A stretch of DNA of 64,000 bases. It comes from Pedobacter kyonggii (GTDB lineage Bacteria > Bacteroidota > Bacteroidia > Sphingobacteriales > Sphingobacteriaceae). Of the stretch, positions 36,266 through 45,202 are shown in pieces. The translations under genes were made by a program, and so were the position numbers. Each line of letters begins with the position of its first letter. Position 1 is the first letter of the stretch. The notes beneath the pieces were generated by a model. The model saw nothing but the letters and a program-made list of their open reading frames with translations, made no database searches and had not been told where the DNA came from. The stretch covers positions 124,001 through 188,000 of the forward strand of contig NZ_SIXF01000009.1 of NCBI RefSeq assembly GCF_004310665.1, written 5' to 3'.

Positions 36266-37032
36266 AGTTTTGAATGTTTTAAAATCCTGTCAGCAATCTC
36301 TATATCGCTCCTGGTCCTTGGGGACATCCCCTCTGCCCGCTGCTCAATGGCCTTGCTGCGCTGCCGAATGGAGATATGCTTCCAGACGTGGCGTTTCTTT
36401 GCTGACCAGGTGCCCTCCAGCGCGCGGTATTCGCTGAGCAGGCGCTGATAAGCCAGCAGACGCTCGCCGCGCTGCAGGGTGGTTTTTCTGGTGATATTCA
36501 GCCGCTCGAGGAGGCTTTGCTGCTCTTCCCGGTACCACTGGTATACCCCGGAGGAAACCAGGTATTGCCTTTCCTTTTCCGAGAGACCATCCAGGCTGTT
36601 TTTTTCAGCTAAGAGCAAAGGGGAAAATTCCCTTTTGTAGTAGAGCTGCCAGAGCGGATCAAGGTCGCTGAGCAGACCGGAATATCCCGAGGCTTTCTTT
36701 AGCGCTTCACTTTTGAGCGTATCGCTGTGCAGCTTATACTGCTGTTCGGCACTGGCCATAGCCAGTGCCAGGCCTATGCGCTGGGTCTGTGGGCCCTGGG
36801 GGCCTAGCGGGCGCAGGTCGGTCTTCGGATAATTGGGATGCAGCGCCCAGGTCATCAGGTAATAGGGATTGAGTCCCAAAAAGCCCGGCCTTGGGCTAAA
36901 CTTATCTCTGTCCCACTGTTTAAAGACCATGCGCTGCTGCTGGGCAGTAACAGCCTGGTCGCTGATGAGCTTCTGGGCACCGCACAGGCAGCCCCACATG
37001 CAGAGCAAAAGGGTCAATATAAAATTTTTCAT
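36262..37032 (-). CDS. Exported conjugation-locus protein, unknown
   Basis: A 256-residue protein with a signal peptide (LTLLLCMWGCLCGAQ). It contains FSPRPGFLGLNPYYLMTWAL and a helical C-terminal half rich in Arg, Glu and Gln (SLLERLNITRKTTLQRGERL). I do not recognise the family. It lies just upstream of traJ and overlaps it by 4 bp, with three exported paralogues before it, so it is part of the same envelope machine. Confidence 0.75.
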   Translation of the reverse strand: MKNFILTLLLCMWGCLCGAQKLISDQAVTAQQQRMVFKQWDRDKFSPRPGFLGLNPYYLMTWALHPNYPKTDLRPLGPQGPQTQRIGLALAMASAEQQYKLHSDTLKSEALKKASGYSGLLSDLDPLWQLYYKREFSPLLLAEKNSLDGLSEKERQYLVSSGVYQWYREEQQSLLERLNITRKTTLQRGERLLAYQRLLSEYRALEGTWSAKKRHVWKHISIRQRSKAIEQRAEGMSPRTRSDIEIADRILKHSKL

Positions 37033-37694
37033 TTTTTCTTGAGTATTTTATAGGTTAGCAGCAGATTTTCTACCGTCCGCTTATCGGTATTGATAAATCC
37101 CGAAAAAGGATTCGCCGAGCGCCATATGCCGTTGATTTTGGCCCAGTACATACATTTTTTTATACTAAAAAGCAGTGCCCGGATGGTTTTGAGCTCAAGG
37201 GAGATCTTTTTGAGCAGCGCATCGCGTTTGGAAAAATCCAGCAGTAGATCGGGCCCCTCCTTTAGTACCAGCGCCGAAACCTCACCCGCTAGCCTGGTTC
37301 CCCGTGCTGCCATCTGGGCGCATGTGCGCTCAGCGAAAAGCAGCAAATGGGGAGCAGAACTGGCCATTGTCAGCACTTCCCTGCTCTGGGTAATGATTTC
37401 CAGGCTGAGCTCCCCAATCTGCCGGAGCGACATGGCATTTTTCAAGCCCTGATCCACCTGGGTCAGCGAGCGGTAGATAAGCCGCTCGGTCAGGATTACC
37501 GAGCCAAGATTCAGGTGGATCTTTCCCAGGCGGTCATCGATATCCTGCAGGGCCCGGCCATGACTAAGTTCGGCCGAGATGCGTGCTAGATTGTTTTCTG
37601 TTACGCTTTTCAGGTGGCCCCGGTCAAGTACGATCCGCTGGGCGGCGCTGACCAGCGCCCCAAGCAGCAGAAAAAATAGCAGAATGGCTTTCAT
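37029..37694 (-). CDS. Exported helical protein, paralogue 3 of 3
   Basis: A 221-residue protein with a signal peptide ending VSAAQ and a mostly helical body. It shares with the two genes upstream a C-terminal box, here NPFSGFINTDKRTVENLLL, and with the gene at 38347 also MYWAKxxGxW before it. The position between the TraG ATPase and TraJ corresponds to traH/traI of CTnDOT, so a VirB5-like or TraI-like channel component is likely. It overlaps the next gene by 4 bp. Confidence 0.78.
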   Translation of the reverse strand: MKAILLFFLLLGALVSAAQRIVLDRGHLKSVTENNLARISAELSHGRALQDIDDRLGKIHLNLGSVILTERLIYRSLTQVDQGLKNAMSLRQIGELSLEIITQSREVLTMASSAPHLLLFAERTCAQMAARGTRLAGEVSALVLKEGPDLLLDFSKRDALLKKISLELKTIRALLFSIKKCMYWAKINGIWRSANPFSGFINTDKRTVENLLLTYKILKKK

Positions 37695-37696
37695 GG

Positions 37697-38350
37697 TTAT
37701 TTTTTTAGGGTTTTTATCTTTTGCAGGATACTATTGGCCAGGCTCTGGTCACGGTCGATAAAACCGCTAAAAGGATTTTTTTTCAGTTGCCATTTTTCTT
37801 TTGCGGAACTAATGACCAGGAAAAGGCCGCCAAGGGTCCCGCTAATCGAGCGCAGTTCGGAAATGGCATGAGAGAAAAGAATTTTGCGATCACTCTGACG
37901 CATCTGGGCCAGATCTCCCATACTCAGCATAAGCCCGTACAAATACCTTAGCAGCATCCCGGACCGATCTGCCAGGTCAATCTGGGCAGATAGCGCCATG
38001 GGGATCAGCAGAGGATCATCAGCGCAAAGTGAGAGCAGTAAAGCCTGTTTTTGATAGATCTCGGATATCAAGGGAGTGGCCTCAAGGCCGAGTTGCAGAA
38101 AATTTACGGCATTCCCTAAGGAAGAAAAACGTGAATTGATCTGCCGATAACGCATTTTAAGGGTGTTCATAGCAGAGCGGTTCATCTCCTCATTAACAGC
38201 GGAAATCCCTTGCTTATCCCTGGCCTTAGCCTGCAGACTATGCTCGGATTTACTTATTGCTACCAGTTGGTGCAGCAGGGCAATATTGATCTGGGCACGC
38301 GCGAGCTGGCAGCTAAACAGGCCAAGGATAAAAATTGTGGTGATTTTCAT
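37697..38350 (-). CDS. Exported helical protein, paralogue 2 of 3
   Basis: A 217-residue protein with a signal peptide (TTIFILGLFSCQLARAQ). It is the most divergent of the three: the C-terminal box is KKNPFSGFIDRDQSLANSIL, but the MYWAK part is missing and the body (RQINSRFSSLGNAVNFLQLG) is different. It lies between its two relatives with a 4-bp overlap upstream and a 2-bp gap downstream, consistent with origin by tandem duplication. Function unknown; envelope component of the transfer machine by context. Confidence 0.75.
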   Translation of the reverse strand: MKITTIFILGLFSCQLARAQINIALLHQLVAISKSEHSLQAKARDKQGISAVNEEMNRSAMNTLKMRYRQINSRFSSLGNAVNFLQLGLEATPLISEIYQKQALLLSLCADDPLLIPMALSAQIDLADRSGMLLRYLYGLMLSMGDLAQMRQSDRKILFSHAISELRSISGTLGGLFLVISSAKEKWQLKKNPFSGFIDRDQSLANSILQKIKTLKK

Positions 38351-39012
38351 GGCCTTAAGGTTTTAGCGTTCAAAAGGATATTATCTGCAATGCGCCTGTC
38401 CAGATTGACAAAGCCGCTGTAGGGATTGAGTGAATTCCAGAAGCCGCGCTGCTTTGCCCAGTACATCGAGCGGTAGATCCCGTAGACCACTCCCCGGAGT
38501 ATGCCCATCTGCTGCACGATCCTGGCTAGTAACTTGGCGCGTTCCCCGGAGTCCATCAATCCGTCCTTGCCGCCTTTAAGTACAAATCCCGATACTTCAC
38601 TGGCCAGCGCAGTTGCCCTGACCTTGAATTCCCGGCCGCCACTTTCGGCAAAAACGAGCAGGGCAGGATTATTTTCGGCCAGCTTTACCGCTTTTTGGGC
38701 ATCCTGAAGGATATCTCCTGAGATCTCATAAATATCCTTTACAGAAAGCAATGATCTCATCACTGTTGATACCTCGCTGAGTCCGCGGTAGATGTCCCGC
38801 TGAAGATCGTTTGCCACAGCCAGCTCACCGGTGACTGCCAGCTGGGCTTTCTGGATCAGCGTCAGCCGGTCATTGGTTTTGTTCAGCTGTGAATTCATCG
38901 CCCCCGATCCCGCCGCCACCGCTGCCGAGGTGGCAGGATCGAGGTAGATCTGGGCAACGGAAAAAAATGTAGATAGGAGTAGAACTGCAAATAAAAGAAT
39001 CGATGTTTTCAT
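38347..39012 (-). CDS. Exported helical protein, paralogue 1 of 3 (TraI-like by position)
   Basis: A 221-residue protein with a signal peptide ending FFSVAQ. It contains a long helical region (DRLTLIQKAQLAVTGELAVA), MYWAKQRGFWNSLNPYSGFV and NLDRRIADNILLNAKTLRP. It comes right after the TraG ATPase, where CTnDOT has traH/traI. The helical exported build recalls VirB5/TraC pilus-tip proteins, but this is inference. Confidence 0.78.
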   Translation of the reverse strand: MKTSILLFAVLLLSTFFSVAQIYLDPATSAAVAAGSGAMNSQLNKTNDRLTLIQKAQLAVTGELAVANDLQRDIYRGLSEVSTVMRSLLSVKDIYEISGDILQDAQKAVKLAENNPALLVFAESGGREFKVRATALASEVSGFVLKGGKDGLMDSGERAKLLARIVQQMGILRGVVYGIYRSMYWAKQRGFWNSLNPYSGFVNLDRRIADNILLNAKTLRP

Positions 39013-39023
39013 GATTATGGTTT

Positions 39024-41468
39024 TTAAGTGGATGAAGAGTTGATGTAGGCTACAAAGCCCTCCAGGGAAAGGCCTGAGGATTCAAGGTCAGCTATAAAGG
39101 CATCAAGGCCTTTCTGGTAGGATCCCATGCGGGAGATATAGTATTCGAGCGCCTGCTTTTCAGGCTTTTCGGTCGAAAAAGTGATGTATTGCCGTATTGA
39201 GACCTCTACCCCATAGACCTCCCCGGTCATTCCCCGGCGGATATAAACCTCCTTGAACCTTGCCCTGCCCTGATGGTTGTCCAGGCGGTTGATGGTAAAT
39301 ATCTTTTTCTGCTCGGTCTCGCTCAGGGACAAAAGCGAGGCGATTTGCGCATAGTTTTCTTTGAACTTGCCCTGGTCCAGCAGGCAGATGGTATCGGAAT
39401 TGCTGATGATACTGTCCTTGATGATCGCATTCCCGATGATATCTCCAAGTTCCTGGGTAACCACGATGGCCTCGCCCCAGAATTTTCTGACCGTTTTGTA
39501 CATGTATAAAAGGTAGGAGGCCATTAGCGGCGATGCGATCGCTTTCCAGGCCTCCTCCAAAATTATCGCTTTGCGCTGATGGTTACGGTGCCGCATTTTT
39601 TGCAGGAAGACATCCATAATGATCAGGGTAACAATGGGAAAAAGCACCTTATGCTCGCGGATGGCGTCGATCTCAAAAACAATGAAACGCTGCGAGAAAA
39701 GCGAGGAATCCACCTGCTGGTTGAGCAGTAGTCCGAATTCTTCTCCGCTGCAGAATTTTTTGAGCACATAGCGGTATTCATCCAGATCAAAACTGATGCG
39801 CTCATCTTTTCTGATCTGAGCGATCTTTTCGCAGGAGTAATGGTAAAAAGAATCAAAGCATAAAGTTCCCTCACCTTCCCTGCCTGAAAAATGATCGGTA
39901 TAATAAGCCGAGACCACGCTGGAGATCACCGTATCCTCGATCTGGGAAATTTCTCCTTCAGACCCGCGCAGCAGCAGGGCGATGAGCGTTTTGATAAAAT
40001 CTTTCTTTTCCAGGTTATATTCCGCCCCTGAAATCGCAAATGGGTTCATCGTAATGGGATGCTGTTCAGAGTAGGTCAGGTAGCTGCCGTTAAAATAGGC
40101 ACAGAGGCCACTATAGGAGTGCCCGGTATCCACGATCACCACATCCATGTTATAGCGCATGTACTGTTCGATGAGTGCGTTCATGAAAAAAGATTTTCCC
40201 GATCCCGATCCGCCCAGTACAAATTTTGAACGGTTGGCAATCCTTCCACTCCTCATCGGAAGATCAGCGGGATCAATGCCCAGCGGAATCCCCCTGCGGT
40301 CGGTGAAGCGGATGAGGAAATCTGACTGCTCGCTTTCCTGCAGCCGCTCTTTAAATATCAAACAGACAGCCGCCTCGCAGCTCAGCAGGAACCAGTCGTA
40401 TCCTTTCAGCGATATCCCGTTACCGGGCAAAGCCGAGGAGAAAAGTTCCAGCTGGTTGTAGGCATTTTTTGAAGGGATGATCCCCATCTGAAAAAGGGAA
40501 GCTTCCACAAAATTCACCGCCTTCGATAGATCTGCGTGCCCAGCGCAGACCACCAGGTTATAATGGGCATTGATGAGCAGCTGGTTTTCCCTGGCCACCT
40601 CCACTAAAAGCTGATCGATATCCTCCAGGCACATCTGGTTGGCGGGACCGGGCAGACCGGCGTGCCGTCTGCGTTTGAGTCCGAGCCTGCCAAGGGTACT
40701 TGCCTGTGAGGGGATTTCGATGAGCTGATTGTAGATCATACACTGGTAAGCAGGCACATGGTGGAGAAAAGAAAGGTTATCCATCGGGAAAGCACTGAAA
40801 GCTTTACCATCGGTCTTTTCCTGATAGGTTCCAAGTCTGGAAGGCAGATCAATCGAATCGATATCCACCAGCGAAATACTTTTTATGCGCTGCTCCCCGA
40901 GCTCAAGGTGGGTGTCACCGGCGAGGATATTCTCCAGGGAAACATGAGGGGAAGAAAAATCCATCGCCAGTATGCGTTTGGCGAAAAGCTGGATCTGCTG
41001 CCCTTTGAGCAGGACCGGAGAAAGGCCGCTCTGATCCATCAGATCAATTACTTTGCTCACCCTGGAGATAAAATCAGCCTGCGCGGTGGCCTCATATACA
41101 TAGAACCTTCCTGCTTTGATGAGCCTGGTCAGGGTAAGATAGGTATCGATTACCGAATAGCGTCTACCAGAAAAATGGCTGTCGTAACTCTGTTGAAGGA
41201 ATTCTTCCTGCAATTTAGCCTGAAAAGTGCCCATTGAAAAGATATCCTGCTTCTGGATGATATGGCCTTCACCAAGGATCTTGATGATATTGACCACTAG
41301 CAGATGAAAATCCTGATATTCCGAAGCATCAGCAGCATACTGCAGTACAGGATTGCTCATTTTAATGACCAGCGAAAAATCCCCGCGATCCGAATAAAGC
41401 AGATCATAACCAGCCTGGTTGATGATCCCTGCATAGGGAAGCTCAAAAGTGCTGTTTTTTGTTTTCAT
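39024..41468 (-). CDS. traG: Conjugation system ATPase TraG (VirB4-like)
   Basis: An 814-residue ATPase that powers assembly of the transfer channel. Walker A is LGGSGSGKSFFMNAL near residue 421 and Walker B is KAIILEEAWKAIASP near 636; NSDTICLLDQGKFKENYAQI belongs to the TraG family. The N-terminal half (YSDRGDFSLVIKMSNPVLQY) is the DUF3875/CagE-like domain. The start overlaps the DUF4133 gene by 26 bp. Length is normal for Bacteroidota TraG. Confidence 0.95.
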   Translation of the reverse strand: MKTKNSTFELPYAGIINQAGYDLLYSDRGDFSLVIKMSNPVLQYAADASEYQDFHLLVVNIIKILGEGHIIQKQDIFSMGTFQAKLQEEFLQQSYDSHFSGRRYSVIDTYLTLTRLIKAGRFYVYEATAQADFISRVSKVIDLMDQSGLSPVLLKGQQIQLFAKRILAMDFSSPHVSLENILAGDTHLELGEQRIKSISLVDIDSIDLPSRLGTYQEKTDGKAFSAFPMDNLSFLHHVPAYQCMIYNQLIEIPSQASTLGRLGLKRRRHAGLPGPANQMCLEDIDQLLVEVARENQLLINAHYNLVVCAGHADLSKAVNFVEASLFQMGIIPSKNAYNQLELFSSALPGNGISLKGYDWFLLSCEAAVCLIFKERLQESEQSDFLIRFTDRRGIPLGIDPADLPMRSGRIANRSKFVLGGSGSGKSFFMNALIEQYMRYNMDVVIVDTGHSYSGLCAYFNGSYLTYSEQHPITMNPFAISGAEYNLEKKDFIKTLIALLLRGSEGEISQIEDTVISSVVSAYYTDHFSGREGEGTLCFDSFYHYSCEKIAQIRKDERISFDLDEYRYVLKKFCSGEEFGLLLNQQVDSSLFSQRFIVFEIDAIREHKVLFPIVTLIIMDVFLQKMRHRNHQRKAIILEEAWKAIASPLMASYLLYMYKTVRKFWGEAIVVTQELGDIIGNAIIKDSIISNSDTICLLDQGKFKENYAQIASLLSLSETEQKKIFTINRLDNHQGRARFKEVYIRRGMTGEVYGVEVSIRQYITFSTEKPEKQALEYYISRMGSYQKGLDAFIADLESSGLSLEGFVAYINSSST

Positions 41469-41745
41469 AGCTTATTTTTAGTCTTGACGGCTGGATAAAT
41501 ATGCCCCGGTCACGCCGCTTGGTATGCAGCCCTTTTTTCTGGTGAAAAAAGATCAGCGAAAACATCACAACGATGCTTAAGATGGTCACCACACTACCCA
41601 CATACATATTGATAAATGCTCCGCTTAAGCCGCCCAGTAGCAAGCCACCGGCCAGTGCAGCCGCACCCCATCCGATGAACCTTCCCTTCAGGCCTTTATA
41701 GCTCAGGGGTTTCTGCAGGCCTTTGTAAATTGGATACTGTCTCAT
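41443..41745 (-). CDS. traF: DUF4133 conjugation protein (TraF-type)
   Basis: A 100-residue membrane protein with YPIYKGLQKPLSYKGLKGRF at the N-terminus, two hydrophobic helices (about 28-70) and a basic tail KKGLHTKRRDRGIF. This is the pattern of DUF4133, the VirB3-like component in Bacteroidota elements. It overlaps the traG start and follows the DUF4134 genes, as in CTnDOT. Confidence 0.9.
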   Translation of the reverse strand: MRQYPIYKGLQKPLSYKGLKGRFIGWGAAALAGGLLLGGLSGAFINMYVGSVVTILSIVVMFSLIFFHQKKGLHTKRRDRGIFIQPSRLKISYENKKQHF

Positions 41746-41748
41746 TGC

Positions 41749-42054
41749 TTACACCCCAAAAAATGCCTTGATCACTACCGAGACGAGCACCAGGAAAATA
41801 CAGGACCCTCCCCAGCTCATCACTTCCTTACTCACGTCCCGGTCGCCCGAATTCCATTTGATATACACGATTACCCCTCCGATCAGACCGACTACCGCGC
41901 CGATAGCCAGGATCAGGTTTCCCACCGGATCGACATAACTGCTAAGGGATGAGGTGGCGGCATTGATCCCGGTCGTTCCACCGCCCTGGGCAAAGGATTG
42001 TAAAGCAAGCAGTAGCATGGCAGCTGAGGCAGCCCATGATTTTTGAGTGTTCAT
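41749..42054 (-). CDS. traE: DUF4134 protein (TraE-type, VirB2-like)
   Basis: A 101-residue small membrane protein with a signal peptide ending SFAQG and two hydrophobic helices: NLILAIGAVVGLIGGVIVYI and SCIFLVLVSVVIKAFFGV. A polar loop (KWNSGDRDVSKEVMSW) joins them. This is the DUF4134 layout, considered the VirB2/pilin-like part. A related gene lies 29 bp upstream. Confidence 0.9.
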   Translation of the reverse strand: MNTQKSWAASAAMLLLALQSFAQGGGTTGINAATSSLSSYVDPVGNLILAIGAVVGLIGGVIVYIKWNSGDRDVSKEVMSWGGSCIFLVLVSVVIKAFFGV

Positions 42055-42083
42055 AAATTAATGGTTTAAGGTTGATAAAAGAA

Positions 42084-42398
42084 TTACAGCCCGAAAAGCC
42101 CGCGAAGAAAGGTTCCGGTAAGCAAAAGAAAAAGACAGGAAAAAAACCAGCCCATAACCTGTCTATCGATATGGTGCCTTCCCCCCTGCCAGTTGATAAA
42201 GACCCTTAGCCCGCCAAGCAGGCCGGTTATAGCGCCCAGCATGAGAACCAGATCAGAAAAGCCGCCGTAATAGCTGTGCATCGTTCCACTAACCTGGTAT
42301 AGCTCCGCAATCCCCGGGGGATCCTGTGCGTAACAGGCGCGCCGGCCGGCCGCTGCCGTAAGCAGCAGCACGGCTAAGAATTTAGCTTTCTGCATCAT
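42084..42398 (-). CDS. Second DUF4134-like protein
   Basis: A 104-residue paralogue of the previous gene. After a signal peptide come DLVLMLGAITGLLGGLRVFI, the loop NWQGGRHHIDRQVMGWFFSC and LFLLLTGTFLRGLFGL, matching the first copy block by block (G-x-hxGhhGGhhhhhxW and a final FxGh). The ATG at 42398 avoids overlap with the upstream gene; another Met follows directly. Two pilin-like genes may provide a major and a minor subunit. Confidence 0.82.
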   Translation of the reverse strand: MMQKAKFLAVLLLTAAAGRRACYAQDPPGIAELYQVSGTMHSYYGGFSDLVLMLGAITGLLGGLRVFINWQGGRHHIDRQVMGWFFSCLFLLLTGTFLRGLFGL

Positions 42399-42408
42399 GG
42401 CGGTGTTT

Positions 42409-42732
42409 TCAGGAGGGGATCTGTGAAGAAAAAATAGCAGCATCCTGCAGGGCGCCGTTCATGGCCTCTTCCAGACGCATCCCTCCGGTCGAACTTATCG
42501 GCCCGGAACTCATCACCCCTTCATTCTCCTGCAATGCTCCGTAGTCTGCTGTTGTTTCCTGCAGGGATGCGTCAATGGGTTCCTCAAGCGCTGAGATATT
42601 GATCAAAAGGGTTTTCTGCTCGGTTTTAGGATAACTTCCAGAAGGAAGAAAGAGGTCAAAAAGGAGATTAAGGGAATAGTAGATCAGATAAAGGATAGCG
42701 ATAAAAAAAATAAACTGGCCTGGGTTTGTCAT
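42409..42732 (-). CDS. Conjugation-locus small membrane protein, unknown
   Basis: A 107-residue protein with one N-terminal hydrophobic segment (FIFFIAILYLIYYSLNLLFD) and an acidic, low-complexity C-terminal part (EEPIDASLQETTADYGALQE). I do not recognise the family. It stands between the ParA-like gene and the DUF4134 pair, the place of traC/traD in CTnDOT-like operons, so TraD-like is possible by position. Confidence 0.65.
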   Translation of the reverse strand: MTNPGQFIFFIAILYLIYYSLNLLFDLFLPSGSYPKTEQKTLLINISALEEPIDASLQETTADYGALQENEGVMSSGPISSTGGMRLEEAMNGALQDAAIFSSQIPS

Positions 42733-42743
42733 TTGATTTGTGT

Positions 42744-43391
42744 TTAAGGTTTATGGATAGATATATTTTCCCTTAGAGGCAGATACTGTGAATAGATCAG
42801 TTCCAGCAAGGGAGCACACCTTTTGAGCAGCCTTGCATCCACGCTCATCGAGCTGATGCGCTGAAAGCCGATGTGCTCAAAGATGCATGGAGAGACCGGG
42901 GCAATCTGGCGGAGCACCTGATCGGTCTCTTCCCTGAACTCATAGCTGGCATTTGAAATGACCCGGTTGGGCAGGAACAGTAGTGGGATCCCCTTTTTGA
43001 TCCTCCGTGCAAAACAGGCAAAATAAATGCTGGCATTCAGGGTCGGTGTATCATAGCAAAAAGGACAGATGAGCAAATCCGGGGCAGCGAAGAGCTGCAC
43101 CATGTGCTCATCATACAGCAGTGAGGGAAATTCCAACAGTATAATAGCGCCTTTTTCTTCAGCTAACCTTGAAATCAGCAGTCTGGCATGGGAGAGATCA
43201 CAGGTGACATACTCCATTGGAAGCTCGTGCTCCAAAATCTTTGAACGCTCAAAAAGCAGGCTCAAGGTTCCCTTTTCTTCCATTGAAATCAAAAAGACCT
43301 TCTCTTTCTTTTCCGAAAGGTAACTGGCCAGTAGCAACAGTAGCGTGCTCTTGCCGGTGCCGCCTTTTGCATTTCCGATTGCGATCACCAT
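42744..43391 (-). CDS. traA: ParA-family ATPase (TraA-like)
   Basis: A 215-residue deviant Walker ATPase. The N-terminus has IAIGNAKGGTGKSTLLLLLA, the KGGTGKS motif of ParA/MinD, and later IILLEFPSLL where Walker A' / switch residues lie, followed by LLICPFCYDTPTLNASIYF. In CTnDOT-like elements traA encodes such a protein near the start of the transfer operon. A role in positioning DNA or the transfer machine is inferred. Confidence 0.85.
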   Translation of the reverse strand: MVIAIGNAKGGTGKSTLLLLLASYLSEKKEKVFLISMEEKGTLSLLFERSKILEHELPMEYVTCDLSHARLLISRLAEEKGAIILLEFPSLLYDEHMVQLFAAPDLLICPFCYDTPTLNASIYFACFARRIKKGIPLLFLPNRVISNASYEFREETDQVLRQIAPVSPCIFEHIGFQRISSMSVDARLLKRCAPLLELIYSQYLPLRENISIHKP

Positions 43392-43440
43392 ATTTCAAGA
43401 AGATTAAGTTTACAATAAGGCCCAGCCGGCAAAAAACAGG

Positions 43441-44427
43441 CTAACGCTGATAAACAGCCCTTTGTTCCAGAGGCTTTTCTATAGGTGGGCTACCGATGAA
43501 CCTGGAGAGTTCCATGATCTGCTGCCCGTCAAAAAGCTGGAATTTACGGTGGTCTATGATAGTAAACCCGGTCAAAGCGCCCTGGGAAAAAAGATAGCAG
43601 ACCTCAAGCCCTGCTGCCATGAGCAGAAAGTCTGCAAGATCTGACCGGAAGGCCTTTATTTTTTTCCAGCTCCCTCCAGCGCCCTTTTGATAGACCGGCT
43701 CTACCCCATTATTGTGGATCTGGATGGCAGATAAAATAAAGGAGCGGATCTCGCGCGCCCGGGTGAGGTCAGGGATGGAGCTGGCGAGACTGAGCTGCAT
43801 TTTTTCGGCATTTAACCGAAGAAAGGTCTTTCCGAACTTACGGATGAGAAGCTGCTGTTTATGGATAAAAAAATGGTAGCCGCTTTTTTTAAAAAGGAGC
43901 TCAAGCTGAAAAATGCTGCTGCACCGGTAATCCATTAAACGCTGGATATCTGTTTTGAAAGCCTCAACCTCATCAATTCCACAGATTTTATTCAGATGGG
44001 TGACCGCTCTATTGCGGTCAAAGGAATCAGAGATCTTTGATCCATCTATCCGCACATCGGTAGAGACAATATGCACGTGGCGGTTATGGGTGTCGGTATG
44101 AAAAAAAACCAGGTAAGGCTGATCAGCATAGCCCATTTCTCTAAGCCATTGTTCTGAGATCTTCAAGAATTCTGCTTTGGTCAAGCTATTTCCAGCAACG
44201 GAGAGTACCGCGTGGAACTGATCATAGTGGCTTTTGCTGTTTAGTGAGGCCATAGCCCCAAAATAATGTTCTAAATCGCTGGTCTGGATAGTGGAATAGG
44301 CGCCGAGTAATTCCAGATTCCTCATACATAACAGCTCGGCATCCCCCATGTTTACTTTATCCATATTGTAGGAGATTGCGGGAAACCCCTTTGAGGTGGT
44401 AAAGAGCCGTACGATAAGTGATTTCAT
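43441..44427 (-). CDS. Relaxase / mobilisation nuclease (MobB-like)
   Basis: A 328-residue DNA-nicking enzyme that starts transfer at oriT. The three-His metal site is in FFHTDTHNRHVHIVSTDVR near residue 108-126. The N-terminus GFPAISYNMDKVNMGDAELL holds a conserved Tyr that may be catalytic, and YDQFHAVLSVAGNSL precedes the His motif. It is the HUH relaxase type (MOBP-like) of Bacteroidota elements. Start and upstream stop overlap by 4 bp. Confidence 0.9.
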   Translation of the reverse strand: MKSLIVRLFTTSKGFPAISYNMDKVNMGDAELLCMRNLELLGAYSTIQTSDLEHYFGAMASLNSKSHYDQFHAVLSVAGNSLTKAEFLKISEQWLREMGYADQPYLVFFHTDTHNRHVHIVSTDVRIDGSKISDSFDRNRAVTHLNKICGIDEVEAFKTDIQRLMDYRCSSIFQLELLFKKSGYHFFIHKQQLLIRKFGKTFLRLNAEKMQLSLASSIPDLTRAREIRSFILSAIQIHNNGVEPVYQKGAGGSWKKIKAFRSDLADFLLMAAGLEVCYLFSQGALTGFTIIDHRKFQLFDGQQIMELSRFIGSPPIEKPLEQRAVYQR

Positions 44428-44816
44428 GGCATTTTTCTTTTGTGGTCCATCCTGATGATCAGCATTTTAATCGCCTGTTCCAAAGATTTCTGCGCAGCCT
44501 GGTAGTCCTGAATGATTATCCCGTACTCTTGCGGTTCTTGAGCGGGCAAACTACCATTTCGCTCTTCAGGGTATATTTTGAGCTGCGAGAGCAAGGACCT
44601 GATCTGTGCCAGGTCTTTACCGATCTGAACAAAAACACCCAGAAGTTTTGAAGGATCAACATCAAGTAAGCTGCCATAGATAATCTTGCGTCTGATCAGA
44701 TCAGATGTGGTAATGTTTAAGGCCTGGGCAAATGAGCTGAATCTCTGATATTCCTCATCACTTAAATAGCATCGAACCGGACAGGATCTTAGGCCGCCTT
44801 CCTTTCTTGGTTTCAT
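44424..44816 (-). CDS. Mobilisation accessory protein (MobA/MobC-like)
   Basis: A 130-residue DNA-binding protein with CPVRCYLSDEEYQRFSSFAQ and ALNITTSDLIRRKIIYGSLL, the pattern of ribbon-helix-helix MobA/MobC accessory proteins. The C-terminal half is helical (IIQDYQAAQKSLEQAIKMLI). It overlaps the relaxase gene by 4 bp and would help the relaxase bind oriT, which should lie close upstream. Confidence 0.82.
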   Translation of the reverse strand: MKPRKEGGLRSCPVRCYLSDEEYQRFSSFAQALNITTSDLIRRKIIYGSLLDVDPSKLLGVFVQIGKDLAQIRSLLSQLKIYPEERNGSLPAQEPQEYGIIIQDYQAAQKSLEQAIKMLIIRMDHKRKMP

Positions 44817-44857
44817 AGCGGAAATTTTAATGGTTAATGATAATCTCCTTTAAGAGA

Positions 44858-44876
44858 TAGCCTTTGGTCTAGGCTA
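44858..44876. other. Short hairpin upstream of mobA (oriT candidate)
   Basis: TAGCCT (44858-44863) and AGGCTA (44871-44876) form an inverted repeat 42 bp before the mobA-like start. Many Bacteroidota oriT sites lie here, but no nic consensus can be identified. The same bases include the stop of the ATPase pseudogene. Confidence 0.25.
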
Positions 44877-45160
44877 AGAAATTAAAGAAAAGGCTTCAGT
44901 CCATGTTTTTGGAATTTGTGGAGGGATAGGATTGCCGATCATCCGGGCGATCACGTTTCTGAAATTCTCAAGTTGCTCCCGAACAGACGCATGGTGTACC
45001 CAGAGAATTCACAAATAATCTGTTTGCTATAAAACTGCCTGATAAGAAAAGTTTTACCAACCCTCCTCCTGCCATATATAGCAACAAGCTCAGCTGCTTT
45101 GCTCGTTAAAGTATCTTTCAGCTTTGCTTTTTCTTCTTCCCTGCCGATTATTGTATCCAT
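44874..45160 (-). pseudogene. Archaeal-type AAA ATPase fragment (PF01637-like)
   Basis: The N-terminal ~95 residues of a P-loop ATPase. From the ATG at 45160 it reads DTIIGREEEKAKLKDTLTSK, AELVAIYGRRRVGKTFLIRQ (Walker A GRRRVGKT) and IICEFSGY. There the frame breaks; in another frame the protein goes on as HHASVREQLENFRN, then PKTWTEAFSLIS and a stop at 44874. This is how intact Bacteroidota members continue. The remaining ~270 residues are missing. An array of palindromes lies 43 bp upstream of the start. Confidence 0.82.
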
Positions 45161-45202
45161 AATACCGTGGTTTATTATGTTTCCCTTGTCATATATATAT
45201 AG

